Below the pieces are notes generated by a model. The model saw only the letters and a list, made by a program, of their open reading frames with translations, ran no database searches and was not told where the DNA came from. The position numbers were made by a program, and so were the translations under genes. From contig JABLWW010000015.1 in assembly GCA_013178295.1 (NCBI GenBank), positions 25,934 to 89,933 of the forward strand: a stretch of 64,000 nucleotides of DNA, given 5' to 3'. This DNA is from Anaerolineae bacterium (lineage in GTDB: Bacteria; Chloroflexota; Anaerolineae; Anaerolineales; Anaerolineaceae). Each line of letters opens with the position of its first letter. Positions within the stretch are counted from its first letter, which is position 1. Below, piece after piece: positions 41,059-49,813 of this stretch.

Positions 41059-41206
41059 GTACGTTTTTCCTTGCGAATGACTGATGATAACCTAATCATG
41101 CAACGCGGTGATCCCAAAAAGAGGGACGCTTTCGCCGCGGGTGCGGTTGAGGGGCAAGACTTTTGCCCCTCAACCAGCTTAGATAACACCGCGCGGTGGC
41201 TACAGA

Positions 41207-42373
41207 TTATGGTTTGGCAGTAGCGTAGTACTTGAAGGCACCGTTTTCGATCTTGATGATCACGGCGGTCTTGACCGGGTCGCCGGTATCGTTGAACTGC
41301 ATGTTGCCGGTCACGCCTTCGTATTCTTTGATGCTCGCCAGACCGTTGCGGATTGCCACGCGGTCAATCTTGCCAGCGTTCTCAATGGCTTTTGCCAGCA
41401 GATAAACAGCATCGTAGTTGAGGGCAGCAATGTCATTTGGCTTTTCGTTGTATTTTGCCTCGTAGGCTTTGATAAAGGCTTTGGCTTTGTCGGAGGCGAT
41501 ATCCACCGCATAGTGCCCCACCCACAGGGCGCCTTCAACGTATTCGCCGCCCAGCCGCAGCAACTCGACATCACCCCAGGTATCCGAGCCAATGAATTTG
41601 CCCTTGTAGCCCAGACTGCGCGCCTGTTCTGCCTGCAGGGGCACCTCAGCAAAGAAGTTGGGCAGCAGGAGGATGTCGGGGTTTGCCTGGATGATCTTGG
41701 TCAGCTGGCTCTTGAAGTCCTTCTCGCCGCGCCCGTAGCTCTGAAACTCAACCACCTTGCCGCCCATCTCTTCAAAGGTCTTGCGGAAAATGGTGGCGAT
41801 GCCCACGTTATAGTCGTTGGACATATCATACAGCACAGCAGCGGTGCGGGCGCCCTCATCCTCGTAGGCGAACTTGGCGATCACTGCACCCTGAAAGTCA
41901 TCGGTAAAGCAGGCGCGGAAGAAGTAGTCGTTGTTCTTGGTGATGTCTACCGCGGTTGCCCAGGGGGTGATGGAGGGCAGTTTGGCTTTTTCGATGATGG
42001 GGATGGTGGGCATAACGTCGGCACTATCGTTGGGGCCAATCATGGCGACGATATCGGGGCGGTCGGCAAACTTCTGTGCCACGGCGGCGGCTGATTCGGG
42101 TTTGAACTCGTTATCAAGCTCCTCAACCACCAATTTGTACTTCTTGCCGCCCACGTTGACGCCGCCCGCGGCGTTGATCTCTTCCAGCGCCAGGTCAACG
42201 CCTTTGCGCGAGGACGCGCCGATGACCGGGTTATCGCCGGTGATCTCATTGTTGAGTCCAAAGCGGATTTCATCCGCCGCCCCACCCTGCTGACCACCTG
42301 CAGGGGCACAGCCAGCAAACGCGCTGACCACAAAAATCAACAACATGGTGAATGCAATGGCTTTGATTTTCAT
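41207..42373 (-). CDS. ABC transporter substrate-binding lipoprotein, LivJ type
   Basis: 388 residues. Signal MKIKAIAFTMLLIFVVSAFA followed by the lipobox Cys. The type I periplasmic-binding fold begins IRFGLNNEITGDNPVIGASS and includes KGVDLALEEINAAGGVNVGG, VAMIGPNDSADVMPTIPIIE and AVLYDMSNDYNVGIATIFRK. It should capture the ligand for LivHMGF; the ligand is unknown. RBS GAGGAG precedes the ATG. The 120-nt gap after the GntR gene is AT-rich and may hold an additional promoter. Confidence 0.9.
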   Translation of the reverse strand: MKIKAIAFTMLLIFVVSAFAGCAPAGGQQGGAADEIRFGLNNEITGDNPVIGASSRKGVDLALEEINAAGGVNVGGKKYKLVVEELDNEFKPESAAAVAQKFADRPDIVAMIGPNDSADVMPTIPIIEKAKLPSITPWATAVDITKNNDYFFRACFTDDFQGAVIAKFAYEDEGARTAAVLYDMSNDYNVGIATIFRKTFEEMGGKVVEFQSYGRGEKDFKSQLTKIIQANPDILLLPNFFAEVPLQAEQARSLGYKGKFIGSDTWGDVELLRLGGEYVEGALWVGHYAVDIASDKAKAFIKAYEAKYNEKPNDIAALNYDAVYLLAKAIENAGKIDRVAIRNGLASIKEYEGVTGNMQFNDTGDPVKTAVIIKIENGAFKYYATAKP

Positions 42374-42493
42374 TCTAAACTATCTCCTCGTCAAAAAATA
42401 ATTTGCAAAACGTATCAGTGTAAACAACTTGTTTGTTGCAAAAATATCGTATCAGCCACCTCCTCCTTGTATCAAAAACGATTGAATGCTGCC

Positions 42494-43276
42494 TCAGATG
42501 GATGCACCAAAGTGGTGCGGTCCTTTGCGGTAGAGAACAAAGGTGATCTTATCCGGCAGATGGTACTCCGCCGAGTAGATGACCGGGCGTCCCTGCTCGT
42601 CATAATCGGTCTGCTCCAGCAGCAGCAGCGGGTCGCGCAGACGGGTGTTGAGCTTGTGCGCCATCTCCTGATTTGCCGCCACCGGGCGCAGGGTTGCCAC
42701 GCCGTGCATGACACGCACACCAAGCTGCTTATATACATAATCGTACAGCGAGGCGTCCTTGATACTGATACCCTGCGGCAGAGCGCCGCCAAAAAGGGCG
42801 ACGGGGAGGATGTCAATCGTCCACACAATGGGAACGCCGCCAGCGGTGCGGATGCGGTCAACCACAAGCACCGCATCACCGGGCTGGATGTCGAGCATTT
42901 CGGCAACATGTTTGCTGGCTTTATCCTGGCGGACAGTCTCGTCAAGCGTGCCGGGGGTCATCCCCGCCTGGGTGATCATCTCGGTAATGCCAAAATTCTG
43001 GCTGAGGTCTTTGATGATCGAATGCTCGGAGACAAAGGTGCCCAGCCCGCGGCGGCGGACGATCAACCCCTGCTCCTCCAGCAAACGCAGCGCCTCGCGC
43101 AGGGTGGAACGTGAAACACGCAGCATCCCCATCAGTTCCATTTCGGGAGGCAGTTGACTGCCCGGCGGATATTTGCCCTGACGGATAGCTTCACTGATAG
43201 CGGCGGCGGTCATCTCCGTCAGCGTCTGATGTTCGGGGCGCGAAAGCAGCGTTCGGGTTTCCACTGCGTGGCTCAC
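42494..43276 (-). CDS. GntR-family regulator with UTRA domain
   Basis: 260 residues. N-terminal winged helix: AISEAIRQGKYPPGSQLPPE, then LRVSRSTLREALRLLEEQGL and RRRGLGTFV. The C-terminal UTRA ligand-binding domain (about 95-255) includes VLVVDRIRTAGGVPIVWTID and IYSAEYHLPDKITFVLYRKG. It probably represses both directions of this locus by binding the palindrome at 45225-45237 and is released by a pathway sugar or phosphosugar. Overlaps the kinase gene as ATGA. Confidence 0.92.
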   Translation of the reverse strand: MSHAVETRTLLSRPEHQTLTEMTAAAISEAIRQGKYPPGSQLPPEMELMGMLRVSRSTLREALRLLEEQGLIVRRRGLGTFVSEHSIIKDLSQNFGITEMITQAGMTPGTLDETVRQDKASKHVAEMLDIQPGDAVLVVDRIRTAGGVPIVWTIDILPVALFGGALPQGISIKDASLYDYVYKQLGVRVMHGVATLRPVAANQEMAHKLNTRLRDPLLLLEQTDYDEQGRPVIYSAEYHLPDKITFVLYRKGPHHFGASI

Positions 43277-44802
43277 CCTTGACCCTTACCCTTGTCAAAC
43301 AGCGGACAAAGGGCTTCGTACAGCCCAACATAGGTCTGGAAGGCTTCATCATAGATGGCTCGATTAGCTGGGGAAGGCTCAAAGCGCTCCTTGATCTGCA
43401 CCATTTGCCGGGCAGCCTCTTCCACGCTGGCGTACAGCCCCACCGCCTTGCCCGCCAGGATGGCAGCGCCGAGGGTGGCGGCTTCTTCGTTTTCGGTGGT
43501 CAGCACCGGGCGTCCGGTGATGTCGGCTTCGATCTGCTTCCAGATGCGGCTGCGTGCGCCACCGCCCAGCGCGCGGATCTCGTTGACCGGCACCCCCATG
43601 CCCTCGATGACTTCGATGTTGCGCCGTACCACATAGCCAACGGCTTCCATGATGGCGCGGGCAAAGTGACTGCGCCCGTGCCGCAGGGTGAAGCCATAGA
43701 AAACGCCTGTGGCTTTGGGGTTGGCTTCAGGTGCCATGGCGCCCTGCAGATGGGGAAGCATAACCAGCCCCTCACAGCCGGGCGGCACACGCCCCGCCGC
43801 AGCCCCCAACAGTTCATAGGCATCCATCCCGCTGGATTTGCCCACTTCCATCTCCATGCGGGCAAACTCATCACGGAACCAGCGCAGCACAATCCCGCCG
43901 CCGGTGAAGGTGTGCAGCATATATAGCCCCGGCAGCCCGTGATAGTGACAGGGCATCTGGTCTTGCGGGTCGAGGGTGGCTTGACGAACGGTGGCGCAGA
44001 TGGCAAGCGCAGCGCCGGTGTTCTCGCTGAAGATGCCCGGCTGGATGTTGCCCACCCCAATCGCACCGCAAGCCTGATCCAGCGCGCCGGTGCAGGCAAT
44101 GGTTTCGGGGCTTAGCCCCAGCTCGGCAGCTACCTCCGGGCGCAGTTTGCCCACCACCTCGCCGGATTCACGGTAGGCAGGAAGCTGTTCAGGACGCACC
44201 CCCAGCGCAGCCAGCATCTCAGGCCACCACTGCCGCGTGCGGAAATTCCAGTAACAGGTTGAGGTAACCAGCGACCCCTCGCAGACATATTCGCCCGTCA
44301 AACGGTGGAGAAAATAATCTTCAATGAGCAAAAACTTGGCCGCGCGTTCAAAGACCTGCGGTTCATTGCGCCGCAGCCAGAGAATCTTGGCGGCCGGCCA
44401 GGTGGGCACCAGCTTAACCTGCCCGGTGATTTCGTAGGCATGATGGTCGCCAAACTGCGCTGCCAGATCATCGGCTTCCTTGTGGGCGCGGTTATCCAGC
44501 CAGACAATGGCGCGGCGCAGCGGTTTGCCATTCTTGTCCACCACGATCAGCGTTTCGCCCTGCGCCGAGACACCCAGCGCCTTGATGGCTTTGGGGTCAA
44601 TCCCCGACTCAGCCAGCACCTGCGCCACAGTCTTTTTGAAGGCTTCCCAGTAGGTCTCCACCTCCATCTCGACCGAGTCGGCATCCGGGGTAATGAGCTG
44701 ATACTCCTCGGAGGCTTTGGCAATCACATTGCCCTGCAGGTCGTGCAAGGCACATTTGAGGGCAGTCGTGCCCAGATCAAAGGCGAGGATGGCTTCACGG
44801 CT
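43273..44802 (-). CDS. FGGY-family carbohydrate kinase (xylulokinase-like)
   Basis: 509 residues. MSREAILAFDLGTTALKCAL is the first phosphate loop; VSAQGETLIVVDKNGKPLRR and AIVWLDNRAHKEADDL follow. GALDQACGAIGVGNIQPGIF is the second domain, and ALGGGARSRIWKQIEADITG with EEAATLGAAILAGKAVGLYA the FGGY C-terminal signature. It phosphorylates a sugar or polyol after import. Start at 44802 restores the family N-terminus; upstream codons of the open frame overlap the cupin gene. Exact sugar not determinable. Confidence 0.9.
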   Translation of the reverse strand, partial: SREAILAFDLGTTALKCALHDLQGNVIAKASEEYQLITPDADSVEMEVETYWEAFKKTVAQVLAESGIDPKAIKALGVSAQGETLIVVDKNGKPLRRAIVWLDNRAHKEADDLAAQFGDHHAYEITGQVKLVPTWPAAKILWLRRNEPQVFERAAKFLLIEDYFLHRLTGEYVCEGSLVTSTCYWNFRTRQWWPEMLAALGVRPEQLPAYRESGEVVGKLRPEVAAELGLSPETIACTGALDQACGAIGVGNIQPGIFSENTGAALAICATVRQATLDPQDQMPCHYHGLPGLYMLHTFTGGGIVLRWFRDEFARMEMEVGKSSGMDAYELLGAAAGRVPPGCEGLVMLPHLQGAMAPEANPKATGVFYGFTLRHGRSHFARAIMEAVGYVVRRNIEVIEGMGVPVNEIRALGGGARSRIWKQIEADITGRPVLTTENEEAATLGAAILAGKAVGLYASVEEAARQMVQIKERFEPSPANRAIYDEAFQTYVGLYEALCPLFDKGKGQG

Positions 44803-44810
44803 CATGGCAC

Positions 44811-45146
44811 TTATGCTCCCGGCGCACCCGCCCAAACCATAACGGCGGTCTCGTCGCCAATGTTGATCAGAGTGTGCGGCACACCTTCGGGGATAAAGAG
44901 CGCATCCCCGGCGTACAGTTCGTAGTAATGGTTCTCATCATAGATGAGGACATGCCCCTGACAGCAGAAAAAGGTCTCTTCCGAGACGGCATGTCCGGGG
45001 TCAATGGCGCCGCGCTGTCCGGGCTGGAGCGTCGAGGTGCCCAGCCACATCTTGGGGGTCTTGACGTACTCGCGGCATAACTCTGGCCCTTCCATGAAGG
45101 TTCTGGCTTCCAGTTCGCGAATGATGGTTGCTTTTGGGTTGCTCAT
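44811..45146 (-). CDS. Cupin-domain protein
   Basis: 111 residues. A single cupin: GQRGAIDPGHAVSEETFFCC (motif 1, with His and Glu) and GDALFIPEGVPHTLINIGDE (motif 2, with His). It probably binds a metal and acts as a sugar isomerase or epimerase or as a small accessory enzyme. ATG at 45146 has AGGAGG 6 nt upstream, which rules out the longer frame to 45239. First gene of the minus-strand operon cupin-kinase-gntR. Confidence 0.88.
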   Translation of the reverse strand: MSNPKATIIRELEARTFMEGPELCREYVKTPKMWLGTSTLQPGQRGAIDPGHAVSEETFFCCQGHVLIYDENHYYELYAGDALFIPEGVPHTLINIGDETAVMVWAGAPGA

Positions 45147-45178
45147 CCGTGCCTCCTGTTGAAAAATATGTGGAACAT

Positions 45179-45279
45179 TTGACAGATTGGAGAAAAGTTT
45201 TATAATTGTGTTATCGGATGTCAAGATGTCTGACATCATAACTTCTTCATACTATAGCAAATTTTTTCATCAGAGTCAA
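45179..45279. promoter_or_regulatory. Divergent promoters sharing a GntR-type operator
   Basis: Plus strand: TTGACA (45179-45184), 16 bp, TATAAT (45201-45206), start near 45213. Minus strand: TTGACT (45274-45279), 17 bp, TATAGT (45251-45256), start near 45244. Between the two start sites lies the perfect palindrome GATGTCTGACATC (45225-45237), with an extra half site GATGTCA at 45218-45224. The GT-N3-AC centre fits GntR-family operators. One bound dimer would block both transcripts. Confidence 0.82.
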
Positions 45280-45336
45280 GACTTTTCACACAAGGATTTT
45301 CACATCACTGCCCGAACAGGGATAGAGAGGCTTACC

Positions 45337-46011
45337 ATGAAACCGGAATTTATCTTTATGCTGACCTACAACGATGAGACCGTGCACAACGCTTTTGAAC
45401 TGTTTGCCGAGTGCAAAGACCTGCCCATCCGCTGCTGGGGATTCAAAGACGTGGGGCTGCCCCCCGATCAAATGAAACAGCTGGTGAAGACCATGAAAGA
45501 TGCTGGCAAAACCACCTTTTTGGAGGTGGTCAGCCTGACAGAGGAAGCCGGACTGCGCGGGGCACAGCTGGCAGTGGAAGCTGGCTTTGACGTCCTGATG
45601 GGTACGGTCTTCTTTGACTCGATCAACGATTTCATGCGCACCAAACCCACCCGTTATTATCCCTTCCCCGGCAAGGTGTATGGTCACCCCAGCATTCTAG
45701 ATGGGACGCTGGATGAGGTAGTCGCCCATGCCCGCTTTTTGGAAAGCAAAGGGGTGGAAGGGCTGGATTTGCTGACCTACCGCTACACGGGAGATGCGCC
45801 CGCCCTGCTGCGGGCAGTGGTACAGGCGGTGAGCGTGCCGGTGGTCTCGGCTGGCTCCATCGAATCGTATGACCGCATTGCCGAGGTGTGGCGTGCTGGG
45901 GCGTGGGGGTTCACCATCGGCACGGCGTGTTTCGACAAGAAATTTGTTCCGCAGGGGAGCTTCAGAGATAACCTCAAAGCGGTGTGCGACTGGCTGGAAA
46001 AGAGCGGATAG
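45337..46011 (+). CDS. TIM-barrel protein of unknown function, GntR regulon
   Basis: 224 residues. MKPEFIFMLTYNDETVHNAF, then CWGFKDVGLPPDQMKQLV, TTFLEVVSLTEEAGLRGAQL and VSAGSIESYDRIAEVWRAGA, in which the SAGSI strand resembles the phosphate-binding end of ribulose-phosphate-type barrels. It may act on a phosphorylated product of the divergent FGGY kinase; no family name was secure. ATG at 45337 has AGAGAGG upstream; the longer frame would extend through the promoter-operator. Confidence 0.72.
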   Translation: MKPEFIFMLTYNDETVHNAFELFAECKDLPIRCWGFKDVGLPPDQMKQLVKTMKDAGKTTFLEVVSLTEEAGLRGAQLAVEAGFDVLMGTVFFDSINDFMRTKPTRYYPFPGKVYGHPSILDGTLDEVVAHARFLESKGVEGLDLLTYRYTGDAPALLRAVVQAVSVPVVSAGSIESYDRIAEVWRAGAWGFTIGTACFDKKFVPQGSFRDNLKAVCDWLEKSG

Positions 46012-46027
46012 GATGGGGCTTGCCCCC

Positions 46028-47143
46028 TCACCCGCCGATGCTGACACCGATCAGCCGCCCGATGCCAAAGGTAACCGCCGCCGCCAGCAGACCAAACACC
46101 ACCATGCGCATCCCCGAATAGAGCACCCCCCGCCCGGTGAAGAGCGTGATCACCGCCCCCAGCACAAACAGCCCCACCACGCTGAAGGCAATGCTGACCG
46201 CCACCGCCGTCAGCCCCTGCAAAAAGGTAAAGGCAATCACCGGGATGACCGCACCCACAGCAAACAGGGCAAACGAGGTCAGGGCGGCTTCCCACGCTGA
46301 CCCGCCCAGCTCGCCGGGGTCAATCCCCAGCTCCTCGCGCGCCAGCGTCTCTACGGCGCTCTCGCGGTTTGCCAGAATCTGCCCGGCAAGCGTGCGGGCA
46401 TTCTCGCGGCTCAGCCCGCGCGCCTCATAAATCAGTGCCAGCTCCTCGGCTTCCTCCTCAGGCGATTGTTCCACCTCAGCCCGCTCGACCTCGATCTGAT
46501 GCTGAAACAGCTCGCGCGAGCTTTGCACCGAAAGCCACTCGCCCAGCGCCATCGAGATAGCGCCCGCCAGCATCCCCGCCAGCCCGGTGATGAGAACGGT
46601 CTTCTCGTTGAGCGTGGCGCCCGCCACACCCATCACCAGGCTGAGGTTGGAAACCAGCCCGTCATTGGCGCCCAGCACAGCCGCCCGCAGGGCATTGCCC
46701 CCCGCGCTGCGATGACGCCCCTCCAGCTGCGCCAGCGCCCCGCCTTCCATCCCACCGCGCAGCGTTCCTGCAATCTGACGGAAGAGAAAAGCATGCGAGC
46801 GCTCCTCAGCCGCCATCGCCCCCGCCCCCGGCACCCCCGTGTAACCGGCGTTGCCGTCGCGCTCCATGCCCTGCACCGCAGGCAGTGCCACCCCCGGGCC
46901 AAAACGCTGCGTCAGCCAGATGAGAATGCGCGTACGCAGCGTCGGGCGGAACCCGGGCACAGAAGCCCCGGCGGCTTGCATCTTCTCCGCCCACGTCTCG
47001 GCGTGGCGCAGTTCCGTCTGGGCAATGCGCCGATACACCTGCGCCAGCCGCTCGTCCTTCTCGGCATCCGCCATTGCCTGATACAGCAAAGCGCTGTTGC
47101 GCTCATCATTGTAAAAACCAAGATACTGCTCCATCTGCGACAT
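46028..47143 (-). CDS. Membrane-bound ferritin-like/VIT1 iron transporter (MbfA type)
   Basis: 371 residues. The N-terminal ferritin-like domain (about 1-145) has diiron ligands in YNDERNSALLYQ, AQTELRHAETWAEKM and AAEERSHAFLFRQI. The C-terminal VIT1/CCC1 domain (about 150-371) has VLGANDGLVSNLSLVMGVAG, AGAISMALGEWLSVQSSREL and three more membrane helices. MbfA proteins export iron and guard against iron and peroxide stress. The msrA gene 38 nt upstream on the same strand supports an oxidative-stress role. Confidence 0.9.
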   Translation of the reverse strand: MSQMEQYLGFYNDERNSALLYQAMADAEKDERLAQVYRRIAQTELRHAETWAEKMQAAGASVPGFRPTLRTRILIWLTQRFGPGVALPAVQGMERDGNAGYTGVPGAGAMAAEERSHAFLFRQIAGTLRGGMEGGALAQLEGRHRSAGGNALRAAVLGANDGLVSNLSLVMGVAGATLNEKTVLITGLAGMLAGAISMALGEWLSVQSSRELFQHQIEVERAEVEQSPEEEAEELALIYEARGLSRENARTLAGQILANRESAVETLAREELGIDPGELGGSAWEAALTSFALFAVGAVIPVIAFTFLQGLTAVAVSIAFSVVGLFVLGAVITLFTGRGVLYSGMRMVVFGLLAAAVTFGIGRLIGVSIGG

Positions 47144-47181
47144 GCTGTTTTCTCCTCAAAGTAGCTTCTTCATCCCTGCCC

Positions 47182-47742
47182 TCACAGACCGCTTTCGGGC
47201 TTCATCCACTCACCAAAGTGCTGCTTGAACTTGGCAACCTTGGGACGGATCACCATCTGACAGTAACCGGCATGGGGATTCTTGAGATAATAATCCTGAT
47301 GATAGTCCTCCGCCGGGTAAAAGCCCGCCAGCGGCTGCAACTCGGTAACGATGGGTTTGCCAAACACATTCTGACGGTTGAGGCTTTCGATCAGCTGGCG
47401 GGCGGTCTGCTCTTGCTGCGGGTCGTGGTAGAGGATGATCGAGCGGTACTGGGTGCCCACATCAGCCCCCTGACGGTTGCGCGTGGTGGGATCGTGGCTG
47501 TCGAAGAAGACCTCCAGCAGGGCACGGTAGGGGAGAACGTCTGGGTCAAAGGTTACCTGCACCACCTCAGCGTGCCCGGTGAAGCCGCTGCACACCTGCT
47601 CATAGGTGGGGCTGGGGGTGCGCCCGCCAGCGTAGCCTGCTACGGCGTCGTGCACGCCCCGCAGGGCACGGAAGAGCGGCTGCAAACACCAAAAACACCC
47701 GCCGCCCAGGGTGGCTTGCTGCAGAGGGGGGGTAGCGTTCAT
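47182..47742 (-). CDS. msrA: Peptide-methionine (S)-S-oxide reductase
   Basis: 186 residues, complete. GGGCFWCLQPLFRALRGV holds the catalytic Cys (GCFWC); VDAVAGYAGG-type motif reads VHDAVAGYAGGRTPSPTYEQ, then CSGFTGHAEVVQVTFDPDV and DVGTQYRSIILYHDPQQ. It repairs oxidised methionine with thioredoxin. No fused MsrB domain. Likely co-transcribed with the iron transporter downstream. Confidence 0.96.
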   Translation of the reverse strand: MNATPPLQQATLGGGCFWCLQPLFRALRGVHDAVAGYAGGRTPSPTYEQVCSGFTGHAEVVQVTFDPDVLPYRALLEVFFDSHDPTTRNRQGADVGTQYRSIILYHDPQQEQTARQLIESLNRQNVFGKPIVTELQPLAGFYPAEDYHQDYYLKNPHAGYCQMVIRPKVAKFKQHFGEWMKPESGL

Positions 47743-47791
47743 CGTTATACCTCACAGATTGTCAAAAAAGAGGAAAAACGCCCGGCGGGTT

Positions 47792-49660
47792 TTATCCCTC
47801 CTCGTGCCACACGGCAACGCTGTTGGGTCCTTTGAGACGGGCATCAAAGAGAGCGGCTTCAGCGCGCTCGATCAGCGTGCTCAGGTCAACCTCCTGCCGT
47901 CCGGCGATCCCCGCCACACCCATGCTGACGGTAACGGTGACCGGACCGGCATCGGTCTCGATGGGCGTGCTGGCAACCTGCAGCCGCAGCCGCTCGGCGA
48001 CATCGTGGGCGCGGAAGATGTCCGTCTCGGGCAGCAGCAGGACGATAGCATCATTCTCATAGCGCCCGAGGATATCCACCCGCCGCAGACTGTGCAGACA
48101 GGCGCGCGCCACCGCCTGCAGGGCAAGGTCTCCGGCTGGCATCCCGGCGCTGGCATTGATGCCCTTCATCCCGTCAATATCCACCAGAATGATGGACAGC
48201 GGACGTCCATAGCGCCATGCGCGCTCAACCTCCTTGACCGCCAGATTGTTGAAGCTGGGGGTGGTGTTAAGCCCGGTGAGCGCATCGGTGGTGGTGAGCT
48301 GCTGCACCTCAAAATACAGCTGTGCATTTTGCACCGCCATCCCCGCCTGTCGTCCCAGCGACTCGACCAGCGAGAGGTCAAAATCGCTGAAGCGCCCCTC
48401 TCTGCCCAGATTGTAGAGGGCGATCACCCCATAACAGCGCTCGGCGGTGAGGATGGGCGCCATCAGCAGCCCGCGCAGATCGGGAATGAGACTGCCCAGC
48501 AGCCCCTCGCCGCTTTCGCTGAAATCGTTGATCAACAGCGGCTTTTTGCTCAGGATGGCATCCCAAAACAGGTTTTTGCCGCGCATCAGCGGCTGCAGGG
48601 CAACATCCGGCGGCAGACCGCAGACAAAGGGGAAGTTGAGGTACTCCTCGTCTTCCGAAAGCAGCGCCAGCGACCCGGCTTCGGCGGCGGTCAGTTCGAC
48701 GGCAAGCCGCAGGACGTTCTGCAGCATGGTGGGCAAATCCAGCGTGCTGCCGATGGTGCGGGTTACATCGCTGATCGCCTCGCTTTGGCGCAGCATTTGC
48801 AGGCTGGCGGAATACTGACGGGCACGCTGAATGGCAACCGCCAGCTGACGGCTGAGACCAGCCACCAGATCGCGCGTGGCGTCGCTCATCTCCTCGCCCT
48901 CCGCCGGGGCAACATTGAGCACCCCCAGCGCCTTGACATCGGTTGCCAGCGGAAAGCTGACATGGCGATAAGGCGGGCGGGCGTCTTTGAACAGCGCGCC
49001 CATCCACTCGCAGTTTTCGATGAACAGCGGGGCGGTGATCTCGCCCGCCAGATAGCGCGTCAGACAGGTGCAGTCCTGCGGCAGGTTGAGGGTATCGCGC
49101 TGGACGAGCGGGGCGGCGCCGGGACGGTCTTCGATCAGCACCAGCTGGGGCGATTTGCCCTCCTCCGCCAAAATTGCCCACACCGCCATGGCACCAGTGA
49201 GCGCCTGGATCATCTGCAGCCCGGATTGGATGGTCTCATCCAGCATCACCGCCTGGTTGAGCTGGTCGGCGACAAAGCGCATGGCTTCCAGCTGGGCAGC
49301 GCGTGCCTGGCTTTGGTCAAGCTCCTCCTGGAGTTTGCGCTCACGCTCCTTTTCCTCGCTGATATCGCGCAGCACCGCCAGATAGGCGGGCTGGTCTTCC
49401 CAGCGCGTGGCGGCAACGCGCAGTTCAACCACGCTGCTGCCGCCTTCCGGGCGGGCGCGCAGCAGTTCCAGCGTTTTGCCCACCTTGGCTTTCCAAATGG
49501 TGTCCTTTTCAAACAGCGTGGGCGGCAGCAGCCGCAGCAGCGGCTCGGCAGCGGGGTTGCGGTAGCGCACTCCCCCCTTCTGATCCACCACAACCACCCC
49601 ATCCATCAGCCCATCGAGGATGTGATGAAACTGCGCTTCCTGGTTTCGGCTATCGCTCAT
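47792..49660 (-). CDS. PAS-GAF-GAF protein with degenerate GGDEF domain
   Basis: 622 residues, cytosolic. PAS (about 10-115), short coiled coil, GAF (about 145-295), GAF (about 310-460), and a GGDEF-fold domain (about 465-622) opening TTDALTGLNTTPSFNNLAVK. The catalytic loop reads LGRYENDAIVLLLPE where active enzymes have RYGGDEF, and the substrate-binding IND is INA (VDIDGMKGINASAG). It therefore probably does not make cyclic di-GMP and may bind GTP or act as a sensor. ATG at 49660 has AGGAGGG upstream. Downstream partners unknown. Confidence 0.85.
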   Translation of the reverse strand: MSDSRNQEAQFHHILDGLMDGVVVVDQKGGVRYRNPAAEPLLRLLPPTLFEKDTIWKAKVGKTLELLRARPEGGSSVVELRVAATRWEDQPAYLAVLRDISEEKERERKLQEELDQSQARAAQLEAMRFVADQLNQAVMLDETIQSGLQMIQALTGAMAVWAILAEEGKSPQLVLIEDRPGAAPLVQRDTLNLPQDCTCLTRYLAGEITAPLFIENCEWMGALFKDARPPYRHVSFPLATDVKALGVLNVAPAEGEEMSDATRDLVAGLSRQLAVAIQRARQYSASLQMLRQSEAISDVTRTIGSTLDLPTMLQNVLRLAVELTAAEAGSLALLSEDEEYLNFPFVCGLPPDVALQPLMRGKNLFWDAILSKKPLLINDFSESGEGLLGSLIPDLRGLLMAPILTAERCYGVIALYNLGREGRFSDFDLSLVESLGRQAGMAVQNAQLYFEVQQLTTTDALTGLNTTPSFNNLAVKEVERAWRYGRPLSIILVDIDGMKGINASAGMPAGDLALQAVARACLHSLRRVDILGRYENDAIVLLLPETDIFRAHDVAERLRLQVASTPIETDAGPVTVTVSMGVAGIAGRQEVDLSTLIERAEAALFDARLKGPNSVAVWHEEG

Positions 49661-49813
49661 CAGCCTGCCCTCCTTCCACCTGTATACGGGTTCAGCCGCT
49701 GCCGCCGCACCGCCCGGCAACAGCATCGGTTTTTGTCGTTACGCTTTTATTGTACACCAGCCGCACAGCGATTGCAATTGAGAAGCAAAAGCTAGGATGG
49801 GGCTTGCCTTCCC

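Noticed and set aside
37639..46011. AI-2 (Lsr-like) uptake and processing system
   Set aside because: An FGGY kinase and TIM-barrel protein recall LsrK and LsrF, but the transporter is LivFGHMJ-type, the regulator is GntR/UTRA, and no LsrF or LsrG signatures were recognised.
47711..49795. 694-codon open frame on the plus strand
   Set aside because: Antisense shadow of the PAS-GAF-GAF protein gene.
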